From contig CAIYPU010000068.1 in the NCBI GenBank assembly GCA_903928225.1, positions 1 to 47,115 of the forward strand: a stretch of 47,115 nucleotides of DNA, given 5' to 3'. This stretch comes from an uncultured Chlorobiaceae bacterium. GTDB taxonomy: Bacteria > Bacteroidota > Chlorobiia > Chlorobiales > Chlorobiaceae. Shown piece after piece: positions 1 through 9,258 of the stretch. Within the stretch, counting starts at the first letter, position 1, and every line of letters begins with the position of its first letter. The position numbers and the translations under genes are program-made. Below the pieces are notes generated by a model, which was not told the DNA's origin, ran no database searches, and saw only the letters and a program-made list of their open reading frames with translations.

Positions 1-414
1 GAGCGTATCGGGGACCTTGCGGTGCACATCATCGACCGGATCCCTGAAATAGGACCGGATATGCTGGAATCGTTCGAATTCGAGACGATGGGTACGCGGG
101 CGGGGGAGATGGTGCGCAAGTCGATCGAGGCGTTCGTGAAGAGGGACCGTATCTTGGCCGACGAAGTCTGCGCACTCGACGAGCAGATCGACATCATGCA
201 CCGCAAGGTGTTCAGGGAGGTGACCAGGATGATGAAAACACCAGAAGCGAAGACGGACGAGCTTATTGCTGCCCTGAGCATTTCGAGGTATATCGAGCGG
301 ATGGCGGACCACGCGACAAGGATCGCGCACGAGGTCATCTACCTGGTGACGGGAGAAATTGTGCGGCACAAGGACAGCTCCTACGAAAAGCTCATAGAGT
401 CCCTCAAGGAATGA
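1..414 (+). CDS. phoU: PhoU phosphate-signalling regulator, C-terminal part (cut by window edge)
   Basis: The reading frame is open from base 1, so the N-terminal part lies outside the window. The visible 137 residues are a helical PhoU repeat. The first residues (ERIGD) and a later ERMADHATRIAHE segment carry the E-R-x-x-D type metal-binding signature, repeated as expected for the two three-helix halves of PhoU. In the known family, PhoU links the Pst phosphate transporter to the PhoR/PhoB two-component system and represses the Pho regulon when phosphate is sufficient. Here it is followed 115 bp later by a second PhoU-like gene. pst genes would be expected upstream, outside the window, but cannot be seen. 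Confidence 0.9.
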   Translation, partial: ERIGDLAVHIIDRIPEIGPDMLESFEFETMGTRAGEMVRKSIEAFVKRDRILADEVCALDEQIDIMHRKVFREVTRMMKTPEAKTDELIAALSISRYIERMADHATRIAHEVIYLVTGEIVRHKDSSYEKLIESLKE

Positions 415-421
415 TTTGCCG

Positions 422-459
422 CTGCCTGTGGGTTCCGGCAGTATTGTTGTTTTTTTCTT
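422..459 (+). terminator. Possible weak terminator after phoU
   Basis: A short inverted repeat (CTGCC ... GGCAG, five pairs, about ten-base loop) is followed within ten bases by a T-rich run. The stem is short, so the call is tentative. Confidence 0.35.
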
Positions 460-529
460 GCAATTAATCCTGCCGGACAGCTAAATTGTCAGCACTTCGA
501 ATTATTTCAATAATCATAACCGAGGTTGA

Positions 530-1270
530 TTGAACCCTATGGCTACAATGTTTGGAAAAATTTTCGGCGAATCCCCGAAATCAGCTGAAACACCGAAAGC
601 TTTTACCATCAAGATCGATCCATCCAAATTCGGTCTGACAGTCAAACCGCAGGTTGCCGTCCATATTCAGCTCGAGTCCCTCAAGCAGAAGCTCACCAAG
701 CTCTCTTCGAACGTGGAGAACAACCTGATGCTGAGCATCAGGGCAGCTACCAAGAAAAATATCGAACTTGCCGCATCGGCGTTCAAGTTCGACGAGGAGT
801 ATATCCAGAAAGGGAAGTTCGAGGTGGAGTACCTGACCCTTGCCTATGCTTCTTTCCAGGGTCTCGGCGATGAGCATCTGAAGGCGGTAGGAAACGCGAG
901 GATGATCCTCAAGGAACTGGAGCGGCTTGCCCAGTTTGCCCTCAATATCGCCGACAAGACAGAATACGTCCAGTTCGCCAACGTTCAGGACCTGCACAAG
1001 GACGAGTACGGACTGAAACCGATGGGCGACATTACAGCAGAAATGATCAAGAAGGCTGTCGAGGCCTTTGTAAGCGGAAACTCGAAACATGCCAGCGAGA
1101 CGCTTGTCATGATGAAAGAGATCGACGGGCTCTACCAGAACGCCGTCGCCAAAATCAAGGCTTCGGTAAACGACCAGAACATCACGAACCTGACCGGCAT
1201 TCTTTCGATCCTTGACCACGTCAAGGCGTCTGCGGATGTTTCATGCACCATAGCAAGCAATTTCTGCTGA
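530..1270 (+). CDS. PhoU-domain-like helical protein
   Basis: This is a helical protein of about 246 residues. Its C-terminal half (about residues 165-235) has the PhoU-repeat pattern: a helix with KKAVEAFVSGNSKHA followed by a second helix beginning around MMKEIDGLY. The first half has an ELERLAQFA segment resembling the E-x-E-R PhoU core, but metal-ligand positions are less well kept than in the upstream phoU. The first possible start is TTG at 530; ATG at 539 or 548 is equally plausible, since a GAGG lies at 522-525. Proteins of this kind are usually phosphate or metal-homeostasis regulators or accessory proteins. The exact role is not known. It is followed by a strong terminator, so it is probably the last gene of its unit. 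Confidence 0.75.
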   Translation: MNPMATMFGKIFGESPKSAETPKAFTIKIDPSKFGLTVKPQVAVHIQLESLKQKLTKLSSNVENNLMLSIRAATKKNIELAASAFKFDEEYIQKGKFEVEYLTLAYASFQGLGDEHLKAVGNARMILKELERLAQFALNIADKTEYVQFANVQDLHKDEYGLKPMGDITAEMIKKAVEAFVSGNSKHASETLVMMKEIDGLYQNAVAKIKASVNDQNITNLTGILSILDHVKASADVSCTIASNFC

Positions 1271-1307
1271 TCGTCGCGCTTCTGCAGGAAGGAAAAAGAC
1301 AACAATG

Positions 1308-1344
1308 ATTCTGAAAAACGGGCACATGCCCGTTTTTTCAGAAT
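1308..1344. terminator. Strong hairpin terminator after the PhoU-like gene
   Basis: A long near-perfect inverted repeat: ATTCTGAAAAACGGGCA is mirrored as TGCCCGTTTTTTCAGAAT with a two-base loop. The A-run on the left and T-run on the right would let it work in both directions. It separates the PhoU-like gene from the RND operon. Confidence 0.85.
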
Positions 1345-1449
1345 GTTTTCATGATAGGGTTACAAGGAACCGCGAGAGAGGATGTTTGTTCGGTGATGCA
1401 CTGCAGATACGGAAAAAAGACCTCTCCTCCATAAGAGGAACTGTTGACG

Positions 1450-2553
1450 ATGAAGAGTCCCACAACGCTGATCGCAAGCATAACGAAGCATAAGGCTTTG
1501 GTGTTGTTCCTCATTCTGCTTGCCGGCGTAAGGCTTTTCTTTTTTCTCCGCCCTGAAGATCACGGCAAAACCCTCGACAGGAAATATTTCGACAGGATAC
1601 CGGTTTCGGTCGTGCCCGCAGCGAAAGCCGCCATCAGCGACAGTTTCAGTACCGTAGGAACGGTCCAGGCTTTCCGTGAAGCCGATATCTTTTCTGAATC
1701 AGAAGGCATTGTCCGTTCGCTCTCGGCAGAACCGGGAGAGCATAAAAAATCCGGGGAGGTGCTCTTCAGCGTCGACAATGAACTGCAGACCGCAATGCTG
1801 AGAAAAGCGGATGCCCATTACCGTCAGGCAAACCGTGATTTCGAGCGCTATAAAAGCCTTCATGCCGAAGGCGCTGTATCCCTCTCTTCCTTCGAAAATA
1901 TCCAGCTCCAGCGTGAGGAAGCCCTTGCGGACTTTATCGCCGCATCGAGGAAATACGGCAATACAAGGATAAAAGCCCCGTTCGCCGGTGTCGTGACATC
2001 GAGGTTCGTAGAACAGGGGGAGCTTGTCCATGAGGGGACGAAAGTAGCGCATATCCTTGACCTCTCGAAGGTAAAAATAATCATCTCCGTGCCGGAGCGC
2101 CAGATTCTCAAGTTCAGGGAAGGGGTTTCACTCGCAGTTACCAGTGATCTTTTTCCGGAACAACAATTTTCAGGAAAGGTCATCGCAGTCAGCGACAAGG
2201 CGGGGCGAGACCACTCCTACCGGGTGGAAGTGCTCATGGACAACCCTTCAGGCAACCGTTTCAGGTCGGGCATGTTCGCCAGGGTGATCTATTCTGCCGA
2301 AGGAACGCACGATGCGCTGCTTGTCCCCAGGACAGCGCTGCTGACCGGCATCAGGAATCCCGAGGTTTTTGTCGTGCGCAACGGCCGCGCTTCGCGTCAG
2401 CATCTTGTGACAGGTCAGGAGTACCGGCAGCAGATCGAGGTGACGGATGGCCTTGTTGCCGGTGACGATGTCGTTGTCAGCGGCCAGGATGAACTTCAGG
2501 ACGGTGTCGAGGTCTCGGTTGTCAACCGGAATAAAGGGGCCTCCGTGAAATGA
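1450..2553 (+). CDS. RND efflux system periplasmic adaptor (membrane fusion protein)
   Basis: This is the HlyD/AcrA-type adaptor that joins an RND pump to an outer-membrane channel. Residues about 15-35 form an N-terminal membrane anchor rich in L, F and V. Two half-lipoyl motifs follow (a GTVQAFREADIFSESEG region near residue 60 and a KAPFAGVVTSRFVEQGE region near 180) with a helical hairpin between them, then the beta-barrel and membrane-proximal domains. ATG 1450 is preferred over the in-frame TTG at 1444, because AGAGGA at 1434-1439 is well spaced from 1450. The gene overlaps the RND pump by four bases (ATGA), so the two are translationally coupled. No TolC-like outer-membrane gene is adjacent. 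Substrate cannot be told from the sequence. Confidence 0.92.
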   Translation: MKSPTTLIASITKHKALVLFLILLAGVRLFFFLRPEDHGKTLDRKYFDRIPVSVVPAAKAAISDSFSTVGTVQAFREADIFSESEGIVRSLSAEPGEHKKSGEVLFSVDNELQTAMLRKADAHYRQANRDFERYKSLHAEGAVSLSSFENIQLQREEALADFIAASRKYGNTRIKAPFAGVVTSRFVEQGELVHEGTKVAHILDLSKVKIIISVPERQILKFREGVSLAVTSDLFPEQQFSGKVIAVSDKAGRDHSYRVEVLMDNPSGNRFRSGMFARVIYSAEGTHDALLVPRTALLTGIRNPEVFVVRNGRASRQHLVTGQEYRQQIEVTDGLVAGDDVVVSGQDELQDGVEVSVVNRNKGASVK

Positions 2554-5500
2554 CGCTAACCGAGCTCTCCATAAAACGGCCGACGCTGATCGTCGTCCTT
2601 TTTTCGGTTTTTGCCATCCTCGGACTGTTCAGCTATGCCCAGCTCAAATACGAGTTGCTGCCGAAGATGACTCCTCCCGTCGTGACTATATCGACACCAT
2701 ATCCCGGCGCCTCACCCTCCGAAGTCGAAACTTCGGTCACAAAGCCCGTTGAGGAATCGGTTTCGGCGATCGAAAAGATCAGTTCGATCACCTCGACATC
2801 GACCGAAGGCCTTTCGGTCGTCACGATCGAGTTTTCCAATTCGGCAAATATCGACAAATCCCTTCAGGACGCGCAGCGAAAGGTGAACGAGGTACGGGAC
2901 CGCCTTCCGGACGACGTCAGGGAGCCGGTCATTACCCGTTTCGCGCTCGACGAAGTGCCTGTACTTCGGATAGGGGCGACATCCTCGCTTTCCGATACCG
3001 ATTTTTATACAATGCTGAAGGACAACGTCAAGCCGGTGCTTTCCAGTGTGGCAGGTGTCGGTGAAGTATATCTGGTCGGGGGACGGGAGCGTGAAATCAA
3101 GGTGAATATCGATCCTGACCGCATTGAAAGTTACGGCCTCACCGTTTCTGATGCGCTAAGAGAGGTCGGAAAAGCCAACCTCGACTTTCCGACGGGCAAA
3201 ATTAAGGACAGCGACCGGCAGTTTGTCGTAAGGCTGGCTGGAAAATTTTCCTCTCTCGATGAATTGAAAAACCTCGTGCTCCGCTATTCTTCGGAGGGAG
3301 CGGTTTATCTGAGTGATGTCGCCGAAGTGGAAGACGGGTTCAAGGACGTTACCACCCTTACGAGGGTTAACGGCAAGAGCGCGGTAGGCATCGTTATCAT
3401 GAAACAGAGTGACGCGAATACGGTCGATGTGAGCAGGCTATCCCGGGATGCGCTCGGAAAGCTCGCAACGATGTACCGCGACAGGAACCTCAATTTCGAT
3501 ATTGCCCAGGATGCTTCGACATTCACGCTCGATGCGGTCACTGCCGTCCAGCACGACCTCATGATCGCGATTGTGCTGGTAGCGCTGGTTATGCTGCTTT
3601 TTCTGCACAGCCTGCGGAACTCGCTCATCGTGATGGTTTCCATCCCGACTTCGCTTGTAACCACCTTTATCGGCATGTATGTGTTCGGGTTTTCCCTGAA
3701 CCTCATGACACTGCTTTCTCTCTCGCTGGTGGTGGGCGTACTTGTCGATGACTCGATTGTCGTGCTCGAGAATATATACCGGCATCTTGAAATGGGGGCC
3801 GAGCCCCGGATGGCCGCTCTTGCGGGCAGGAACGAAATCGGGTTCACCGCACTTTCCATCACGCTTGTCGATGTCGTGGTCTTTCTTCCCCTTTCTCTCG
3901 TGAGCGGTCTTGTCGGCAATATTCTTCGTGAGTTTTCCGTTGTCATGGTGATTTCAACCATGGTCAGCCTTCTCGTTTCCTTCACCCTGACCCCTCTGCT
4001 GGCATCGAGATTCTCGAAAGTGGAGCATTTCGAGGGAAGGAACATGATGGAGCGCTTTGCCATGGCTTTCGAACGGAACTACCAGCGTTTTCTCCGGCTC
4101 TACCTGAAGCTTCTCGACTGGAGCCTCGCCCATCCGAAAAAGGTTTTTTTCAGTGCAACCATCCTGCTTTTCGCTTCGTTCAGCCTTCCTGTTCTCGGGC
4201 TGATCGGGGGCGAGTTCATCTCTGTTTCCGACAGGGGTGAATTTTCCGTCATGCTCGAACTCGAGCCTGGAACAAGGCAGCAGGATACCAACCGGTTGAC
4301 CAGGATGCTTGAGCGCAGGCTCGCTTCCATGCCGGAGGTCCGCAAGCTGCTTGCAAATGTCGGGGCGTCAACCGAAGGTTTCTACAACCAGAGTGCCGAC
4401 AACATATCCGAGATCAATGTCACCCTGAGCCCGAAGAACGAACGGAAGCGCTCGACGGACGAGATCATGCAATCGGTCAGGAAGGATCTGAAAAGCATAC
4501 CCGGCCTCAAGGCGAGCATCAATCCCATTGGCATCTTCGGTACCGCAAATGACACCCCGGTCATGGTCATCATCAGCGGGCCGCAGAGAACCAGTGTCTC
4601 CCAGGTTGCTGAAGCGCTGCGGGACAGTCTCAAAACAGTACCGGGTACGGCTGACGTCAAGCTCACCTCCCGGCTTGGCAATCCTGAAATGAGGGTGAGG
4701 ATCGATCGTGAAAAGATGGCTTCTTTCGGGCTTGCCATTGCCGATGTCGGCGCAGCGATGAGGACCGCCTATGCCGGGGACGAATCGGGAAAATATCGTG
4801 AAGGGGAAGATGAATTCGATATCAGGGTTATTCTGGACGAGGCATACCGGCATAATACATCCCTCATCGAAAACATCATGTTCCGCACTCCCTCCGGCGA
4901 GCTTGTCCGCCTGGGTCAGTTTGCCGGTTTCGAGCAGCAGCGGGGATATACGCAACTGCAGCGGCGCAACCGGAACAATGCGGTATGGGTGAAGGCACAG
5001 GTTGTCGACCGTCCAGTGGGAAGCGTCGGTCAGGAGATAGAACGGATAATCGGCAACATGAAGAAAAAAGGGGTCATGCCATCGACCGTTTCCTATGCCT
5101 ACGAATCCGACCTGAAAAGACAGGGAGAGTCGTTTTCAACCCTCCTGACGGCTTTTCTCGTCGCGATTATCTTTGTTTACCTGATCATGGTAGCGCTTTA
5201 CGATTCCAATGTCTGGCCTATGGTCGTCATGTTTTCCATTCCTCTTGCGATCATAGGCGCGCTTTTCGCGCTCGCCCTGACAGGAAAATCGCTGAGCATT
5301 TTTACCATTCTCGGTATTATCATGCTCGTAGGGCTAGTCGGCAAGAATGCCATTCTCCTTGTCGATTTCATCAACAAATTCCGTTCGGAAGGGATGGAAC
5401 TGGCGCCGTCCATCATTGAGGCGGCGAAAGAGCGCCTGCGGCCGATCCTCATGACGACGCTCACCCTTATTTTCGGGCTTCTGCCCATCGCGCTCTCCAG

Positions 5501-5669
5501 GAGTTCAGGGTCCGAATGGAAATCCGGCCTTGCGGTCGCCCTTGTCGGCGGGCTGTCAAGCTCGATGTTCCTGACGCTTCTGGTTGTTCCTGTCGTCTAT
5601 GTCTGGTTTGACGGACTGCGGTCTAAAACGCTCGCCTGGAAGGCAAGGTTTTCCGGCAGGAAATCCTGA
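2550..5669 (+). CDS. RND family multidrug efflux pump (HAE1/AcrB type)
   Basis: At 1039 residues this is the usual length for a hydrophobe/amphiphile RND transporter. TM1 lies near residues 10-30, followed by the first large periplasmic loop (PYPGASPSEVE). TM4 carries the paired aspartates (VDDSIVVLENIYRH, about residues 400-401) that relay protons in this family. A second periplasmic loop and TM8-12 follow, including a GLVGKNAILLVDFIN segment typical of TM10-11. It works as a proton-driven trimer in the inner membrane, with the adaptor encoded just upstream (four-base overlap). The paired acidic residues and absence of a heavy-metal signature favour organic substrates over metal ions. A TolC partner is presumably encoded elsewhere. 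Confidence 0.95.
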   Translation: MTLTELSIKRPTLIVVLFSVFAILGLFSYAQLKYELLPKMTPPVVTISTPYPGASPSEVETSVTKPVEESVSAIEKISSITSTSTEGLSVVTIEFSNSANIDKSLQDAQRKVNEVRDRLPDDVREPVITRFALDEVPVLRIGATSSLSDTDFYTMLKDNVKPVLSSVAGVGEVYLVGGREREIKVNIDPDRIESYGLTVSDALREVGKANLDFPTGKIKDSDRQFVVRLAGKFSSLDELKNLVLRYSSEGAVYLSDVAEVEDGFKDVTTLTRVNGKSAVGIVIMKQSDANTVDVSRLSRDALGKLATMYRDRNLNFDIAQDASTFTLDAVTAVQHDLMIAIVLVALVMLLFLHSLRNSLIVMVSIPTSLVTTFIGMYVFGFSLNLMTLLSLSLVVGVLVDDSIVVLENIYRHLEMGAEPRMAALAGRNEIGFTALSITLVDVVVFLPLSLVSGLVGNILREFSVVMVISTMVSLLVSFTLTPLLASRFSKVEHFEGRNMMERFAMAFERNYQRFLRLYLKLLDWSLAHPKKVFFSATILLFASFSLPVLGLIGGEFISVSDRGEFSVMLELEPGTRQQDTNRLTRMLERRLASMPEVRKLLANVGASTEGFYNQSADNISEINVTLSPKNERKRSTDEIMQSVRKDLKSIPGLKASINPIGIFGTANDTPVMVIISGPQRTSVSQVAEALRDSLKTVPGTADVKLTSRLGNPEMRVRIDREKMASFGLAIADVGAAMRTAYAGDESGKYREGEDEFDIRVILDEAYRHNTSLIENIMFRTPSGELVRLGQFAGFEQQRGYTQLQRRNRNNAVWVKAQVVDRPVGSVGQEIERIIGNMKKKGVMPSTVSYAYESDLKRQGESFSTLLTAFLVAIIFVYLIMVALYDSNVWPMVVMFSIPLAIIGALFALALTGKSLSIFTILGIIMLVGLVGKNAILLVDFINKFRSEGMELAPSIIEAAKERLRPILMTTLTLIFGLLPIALSRSSGSEWKSGLAVALVGGLSSSMFLTLLVVPVVYVWFDGLRSKTLAWKARFSGRKS

Positions 5670-5753
5670 TTTTACAGAGTAATTAACATTGGATTTCAAT
5701 CCGCCCTCTTCATTGAATGGTAAGCAGGGCTGCAAGCATTACTGTTTCTTATC

Positions 5754-6155
5754 ATGCGTTTCTTTCCGAAAAATATGCAGGCATTGCTCATCTGCCGTCT
5801 TGCGCTCGGCTTTTCCTGGATATATCAGGGTGCCGTACCGAAAATTGTATGCCAGAGCAGCGGGGAAAGCGAATTGCTCGGTCATGTGATTCCCCTCAGG
5901 TGGATATGCACCGCTATAACCTGGATGGGGGTTGGGGAGATCGTTTTCGGCCTCCTTCTGCTGTTCGCCATCTGGAACTGGGTCTACTGGCTGAATATCG
6001 GCGCACTTGCCGGATTGACCATCTTTGTCCTGCTTTTCGAGCCATATATGTTCAACCTGCCGTTCAACCCGCTTACGCTGAATGTTTCCCTGATCGCCCT
6101 TTCTCTCGTGGCTCTGCTCGAACTGAAAAAACTGAAAAAGGAAGAATTCCTATGA
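5754..6155 (+). CDS. DoxX-like small membrane protein (DoxX_3 type)
   Basis: A 133-residue protein with four predicted membrane helices. The N-terminal segment SWIYQGAVPKIV near residue 21 is the recognisable DoxX-like signature (W-x-Y-Q-G-x-x-P-K), followed by a GESELLGH stretch. DoxX-like proteins are small quinone- or oxidoreductase-associated membrane proteins whose function is mostly unknown. The ATG at 5754 has no strong ribosome-binding site. Its stop overlaps the start of the next gene by four bases (ATGA), so the two are translationally coupled and probably act together. Confidence 0.8.
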   Translation: MRFFPKNMQALLICRLALGFSWIYQGAVPKIVCQSSGESELLGHVIPLRWICTAITWMGVGEIVFGLLLLFAIWNWVYWLNIGALAGLTIFVLLFEPYMFNLPFNPLTLNVSLIALSLVALLELKKLKKEEFL

Positions 6156-7432
6156 ACTTCATTCCTTTCAATGGGCAACTTGCCGGTGTCGTCCGCGTTT
6201 TCCTCAAGGTGTCGGTGGCCATTATCGCCCTGGCCGCACTGCTTGGGGCGGCTGGAGCTTTTTGGGGTAATATGCTGATGCTCCGGCTCCATCCCTATAT
6301 TTTTTTTACCGGTTTTGGCAACCTCGCCATTCTGGTCCTGAACCGTTACCTCATTTCGGCGATCTATCCTGAACTGAAGATCGAACCTAAAAAACAGATG
6401 GACTATATCTCTCGGGTGCTTGTTGCCCTGGTTCTGGTGACTGCCGCCGTTTTGATGGGGATACCACACCTGAAAGCGCTTGCGGGCCTGCTGCTCATTG
6501 TGACGCTTTCAGGGCCGCTTCGAGAGATTTTTTCGACGCTTCCGGTTTCCGGTATCTGGAAGGATGTATCGGTTCGCTACTATATTTTCGATGTTATTTT
6601 CCTCATGGTCGCCAATATCGGCCTGTTTACGCTCGGCCTGAAGGAAGCGTTCCCAGGGCTTTCGCCGCTCATTCCCTTCTTCGTGACGCAGTCGTCCTAT
6701 TTTCTCGGCTCTTCGTTCCCTTTGAGCATCAGTGTCATGGGGTTCCTCTATACCTACGCATGGAAAAACTCACCGAAAAAAGAACTGGCAAAGAAACTGT
6801 TCAGCATCTGGTTCTATATTTTCGTCGGGGGTGTGCTGGTATTCCTTGCCGTCATTCTTGCCGGCAACTATCCTGGCATGATGCTGACCAGCCATCTCCT
6901 GCTTTTTGGCGTCATGGCCCTGCTGGGAAGTTTCGCCCTTTTTCTCATCCAGTTTTTCAGAATCCGTTTCAGGCATCCCGCTCTTGCCTTTCTGCTGAGC
7001 GGCCTCGCACTGCTTCTTGCAACAAGCGGTTACGGTATCATGAACATCTATTTCCTGAAAGGAGTCCCGTTCGGTACCCAACCGCCGCTGCCTTACCTGA
7101 GGATGTGGATCTATCATTCGCATACCCATGCGGCCCTGCTAGGATGGATTACCTTTTCCTTTACCGGTATGCTGTATATCGTTCTTCCGTCCATCGTCCG
7201 GAAAAACTCCCTGGAACTGCTGAGAAGCGGTGATGTGCTTGCTCCGATCCTCGCGCCGAAAACCATGAGCAACGCGTTCATACAGCTTGTGGCCATGCTC
7301 TTGTCCGCAACTGCCGTCCTGCTTGCATTTCTGCTTTATAGCAATATCTTGCTTGCAATTGCAGGATTTTTATTCGGATGTTCGGTATTTTACAGTATCG
7401 TCAACCTTAGAACTGAACTTTACGAGGGTTGA
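6152..7432 (+). CDS. Multi-pass membrane protein with a cbb3/NOR-type heme-ligand motif
   Basis: A 426-residue, very hydrophobic protein with about 12 predicted helices. Near residue 325 it has HSHTHAALLGW followed by GMLYIVLPS. This closely resembles the helix of CcoN/NorB (GHVHSGALGW...LYYLVP) in which histidines bind heme. An early RLHPYIFF segment could give another heme histidine. The paired CuB histidines expected in a working oxidase or NO reductase are not visible; the corresponding helix reads FFVTQSSYFLG. It is therefore either a degenerate heme-copper-oxidase relative or an NnrS-like heme membrane protein, not a full oxidase. The in-frame extension upstream to 5717 is rejected because ATG 6152 overlaps the DoxX-like stop. 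Function is unknown. Confidence 0.7.
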   Translation: MNFIPFNGQLAGVVRVFLKVSVAIIALAALLGAAGAFWGNMLMLRLHPYIFFTGFGNLAILVLNRYLISAIYPELKIEPKKQMDYISRVLVALVLVTAAVLMGIPHLKALAGLLLIVTLSGPLREIFSTLPVSGIWKDVSVRYYIFDVIFLMVANIGLFTLGLKEAFPGLSPLIPFFVTQSSYFLGSSFPLSISVMGFLYTYAWKNSPKKELAKKLFSIWFYIFVGGVLVFLAVILAGNYPGMMLTSHLLLFGVMALLGSFALFLIQFFRIRFRHPALAFLLSGLALLLATSGYGIMNIYFLKGVPFGTQPPLPYLRMWIYHSHTHAALLGWITFSFTGMLYIVLPSIVRKNSLELLRSGDVLAPILAPKTMSNAFIQLVAMLLSATAVLLAFLLYSNILLAIAGFLFGCSVFYSIVNLRTELYEG

Positions 7433-7517
7433 GATGAAACGTGAACTTTGTGCAGGTACTCATGACTGAAAGATTTTCTGATCCTGGCAGGAAGCCGCGC
7501 CGCAGGAGGGCAGGATC

Positions 7518-8387
7518 ATGATGATAAAGAGAAGGCCCCTTGTGTCGGTGACCATCCCGATGTACAACAACGCACGATTTATAGCCGAAACAATAGAATC
7601 CGTTCTCTCGCAGACACTGGATGATTTCGAACTGCTCATTTACGACGATCATTCAACTGACGACTCCTGGGATATAGCAGCTTCTTTTGCCGACCGGCGC
7701 ATCAGGCTTTTCAGGAACTATGAAAATCTGGGCCCGGAAAGGAACTGGAACAGGGCGATCAGCGAGGTGAAGGGAAAATATGTCAAGCTTGTCTGCGGTG
7801 ACGATATCCTTTATCCGGAATGCCTTGAAAAGCAGGTGTCCGGTTTTGAGGAACCCTCGAATACGGGAGTGAGCCTTGTGAGCTGCCAGCGGACGATTAT
7901 CGATCCTGAAGGAAAGGTGCTGATCCGTAAAGTGAATTTTGTCGATGGCGGCCGAAAGGAGCCTGTCGATGTCATCAGGAAAATGATACGGATGGGGACC
8001 AACATCATCGGCGAACCGGTATGCGGGCTTTATCCCGCGGAACTGATCGCAAGGACCGGCGGATACAGTGCGGTTGTGCCCTATACCATCGATCTCGATT
8101 TCTGGATGCAGATACTCAAGCATGGTGATCTTTTCGTCATAGACGAGCCGCTGTGCGCCTTCCGGATTTCCGATCTCTCCTGGTCCTCCAGGATCGGGGA
8201 TATGCGCTACCAGCAGTTCCTCGAGTTCATGGAACATGCTGCGGCCGACGAAAGTCACGAGGTTACGGACCTCGACCTCTTCATCGGCCGTATCAACTGT
8301 GCCGTGCAGTCGATGACAAGCCTGATGGGGTTCAAACTGTTTGCCGGTTCCGCTTCGGACAGAAAGAAGGTCCCGGTTTTTTCCTGA
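7518..8387 (+). CDS. Family 2 glycosyltransferase
   Basis: A 289-residue GT-A-fold transferase. The N-terminal [21 protein letters not shown] block, the YDDHSTDDS nucleotide-binding segment near residue 42 and the CGDD (DxD-like) metal/nucleotide-sugar motif near residue 94 are classic for GT2. It probably adds a sugar to a lipid or polysaccharide precursor on the cytoplasmic side. No C-terminal membrane helices are seen. ATG 7518 is supported by AGGAGGG seven bases upstream. It is followed by an SDR gene and a hydrolase gene on the same strand. The acceptor is unknown. Confidence 0.9.
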   Translation: MMIKRRPLVSVTIPMYNNARFIAETIESVLSQTLDDFELLIYDDHSTDDSWDIAASFADRRIRLFRNYENLGPERNWNRAISEVKGKYVKLVCGDDILYPECLEKQVSGFEEPSNTGVSLVSCQRTIIDPEGKVLIRKVNFVDGGRKEPVDVIRKMIRMGTNIIGEPVCGLYPAELIARTGGYSAVVPYTIDLDFWMQILKHGDLFVIDEPLCAFRISDLSWSSRIGDMRYQQFLEFMEHAAADESHEVTDLDLFIGRINCAVQSMTSLMGFKLFAGSASDRKKVPVFS

Positions 8388-8421
8388 ATAATGATAACGG
8401 AACATTAAACTCATACATGCA

Positions 8422-9180
8422 ATGAGACTTTCCGGATTGGTAGCGCTTGTCACCGGAGCGGCAGGCGGCATCGGCAGGGCAGTGGCGACCTGTTTCGCCC
8501 GGGAAGGCGCCGAGGTCATCGTCAGCGATATCGACGAAGCAGGATCGGCTTCGACGCTCGAGGAAATCGAAAAGGCCGGCGGAAAGGGGACCGTTATCAG
8601 CGCCGATGTCATGCGTGAGGAAGCAGTCGTATCCCTTTACAGGAGCGCAATCGAGCGGTACGGGCGGATCGACATCGTTGTCAATATCGCAGGAGGTGAT
8701 TGCGAACCGGCTTCGGATGTCGAGCAGATCGATTACGTGAAAATGAGCGCGAATATCGACCTGAACCTCAAATCCTGCATGCTTTCATGCCGCGAAGCTG
8801 CAAGGGTAATGAAACTGCAGGGTTCCGGCCGTATTGTGAACATGAGCTCGCTGGTTTATCGGGGCAGTCCCAACCAGTTTTCCTATTCTGCCGCAAAGGG
8901 GGGTATTTATGCCTTTACCCGTTCTCTTGCCATGTCCCTCGGCCGTTACGGCATCACGGTCAATGCCCTTGCTCCGGCACTGGTCGAAGTGCCCGCATTC
9001 ATAAGGGCACTCGGGGAGGAGCGGTGGGAGATGCTCCGGAAGGATTGCGCCCAGCGTTACCCTCTCGGCCGGGTGGCAAAGCCGGATGATGTGGCAAGGT
9101 GCGCATTGTTTCTTGCATCGGACGATGCGGCTTTCATTACCGGCCAGATTCTCGAAATATCCGGAGGTGCGAGGCTCTGA
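8422..9180 (+). CDS. Short-chain dehydrogenase/reductase (FabG-like)
   Basis: A 252-residue classical SDR. TGAAGGIG at residues 11-18 is the NAD(P) glycine motif. The active-site residues are S142/S143, Y155 and K159 (YSAAK), with an N near 115. The usual NNAG motif is changed to NIAG. The ending ITGQILEISGGARL is typical of FabG-like enzymes. An acidic residue after beta-2 (SDIDEAG, residue 36) suggests preference for NAD over NADP. It would reduce a ketone or oxidise an alcohol; the substrate cannot be deduced. It lies 34 bp after the glycosyltransferase and 78 bp before the hydrolase. Confidence 0.88.
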   Translation: MRLSGLVALVTGAAGGIGRAVATCFAREGAEVIVSDIDEAGSASTLEEIEKAGGKGTVISADVMREEAVVSLYRSAIERYGRIDIVVNIAGGDCEPASDVEQIDYVKMSANIDLNLKSCMLSCREAARVMKLQGSGRIVNMSSLVYRGSPNQFSYSAAKGGIYAFTRSLAMSLGRYGITVNALAPALVEVPAFIRALGEERWEMLRKDCAQRYPLGRVAKPDDVARCALFLASDDAAFITGQILEISGGARL

Positions 9181-9258
9181 CATTCGTGCATGCATCCGAA
9201 AGGAAAGATCATGATTACCGGGCCTGTTAAAACTTCGTAACGAAAAACCCTTATTCCC

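Noticed and set aside
581-1219. A 212-residue minus-strand ORF
   Set aside because: It is the frame shadow of the PhoU-like gene.
5717-6151. N-terminal extension of the oxidase-like membrane protein
   Set aside because: It overlaps the DoxX-like gene in another frame; the ATGA overlap marks the real start.
7435-7470. An 11-residue ORF that might be a leader peptide before the glycosyltransferase
   Set aside because: No attenuator hairpins or repeated codons support it.
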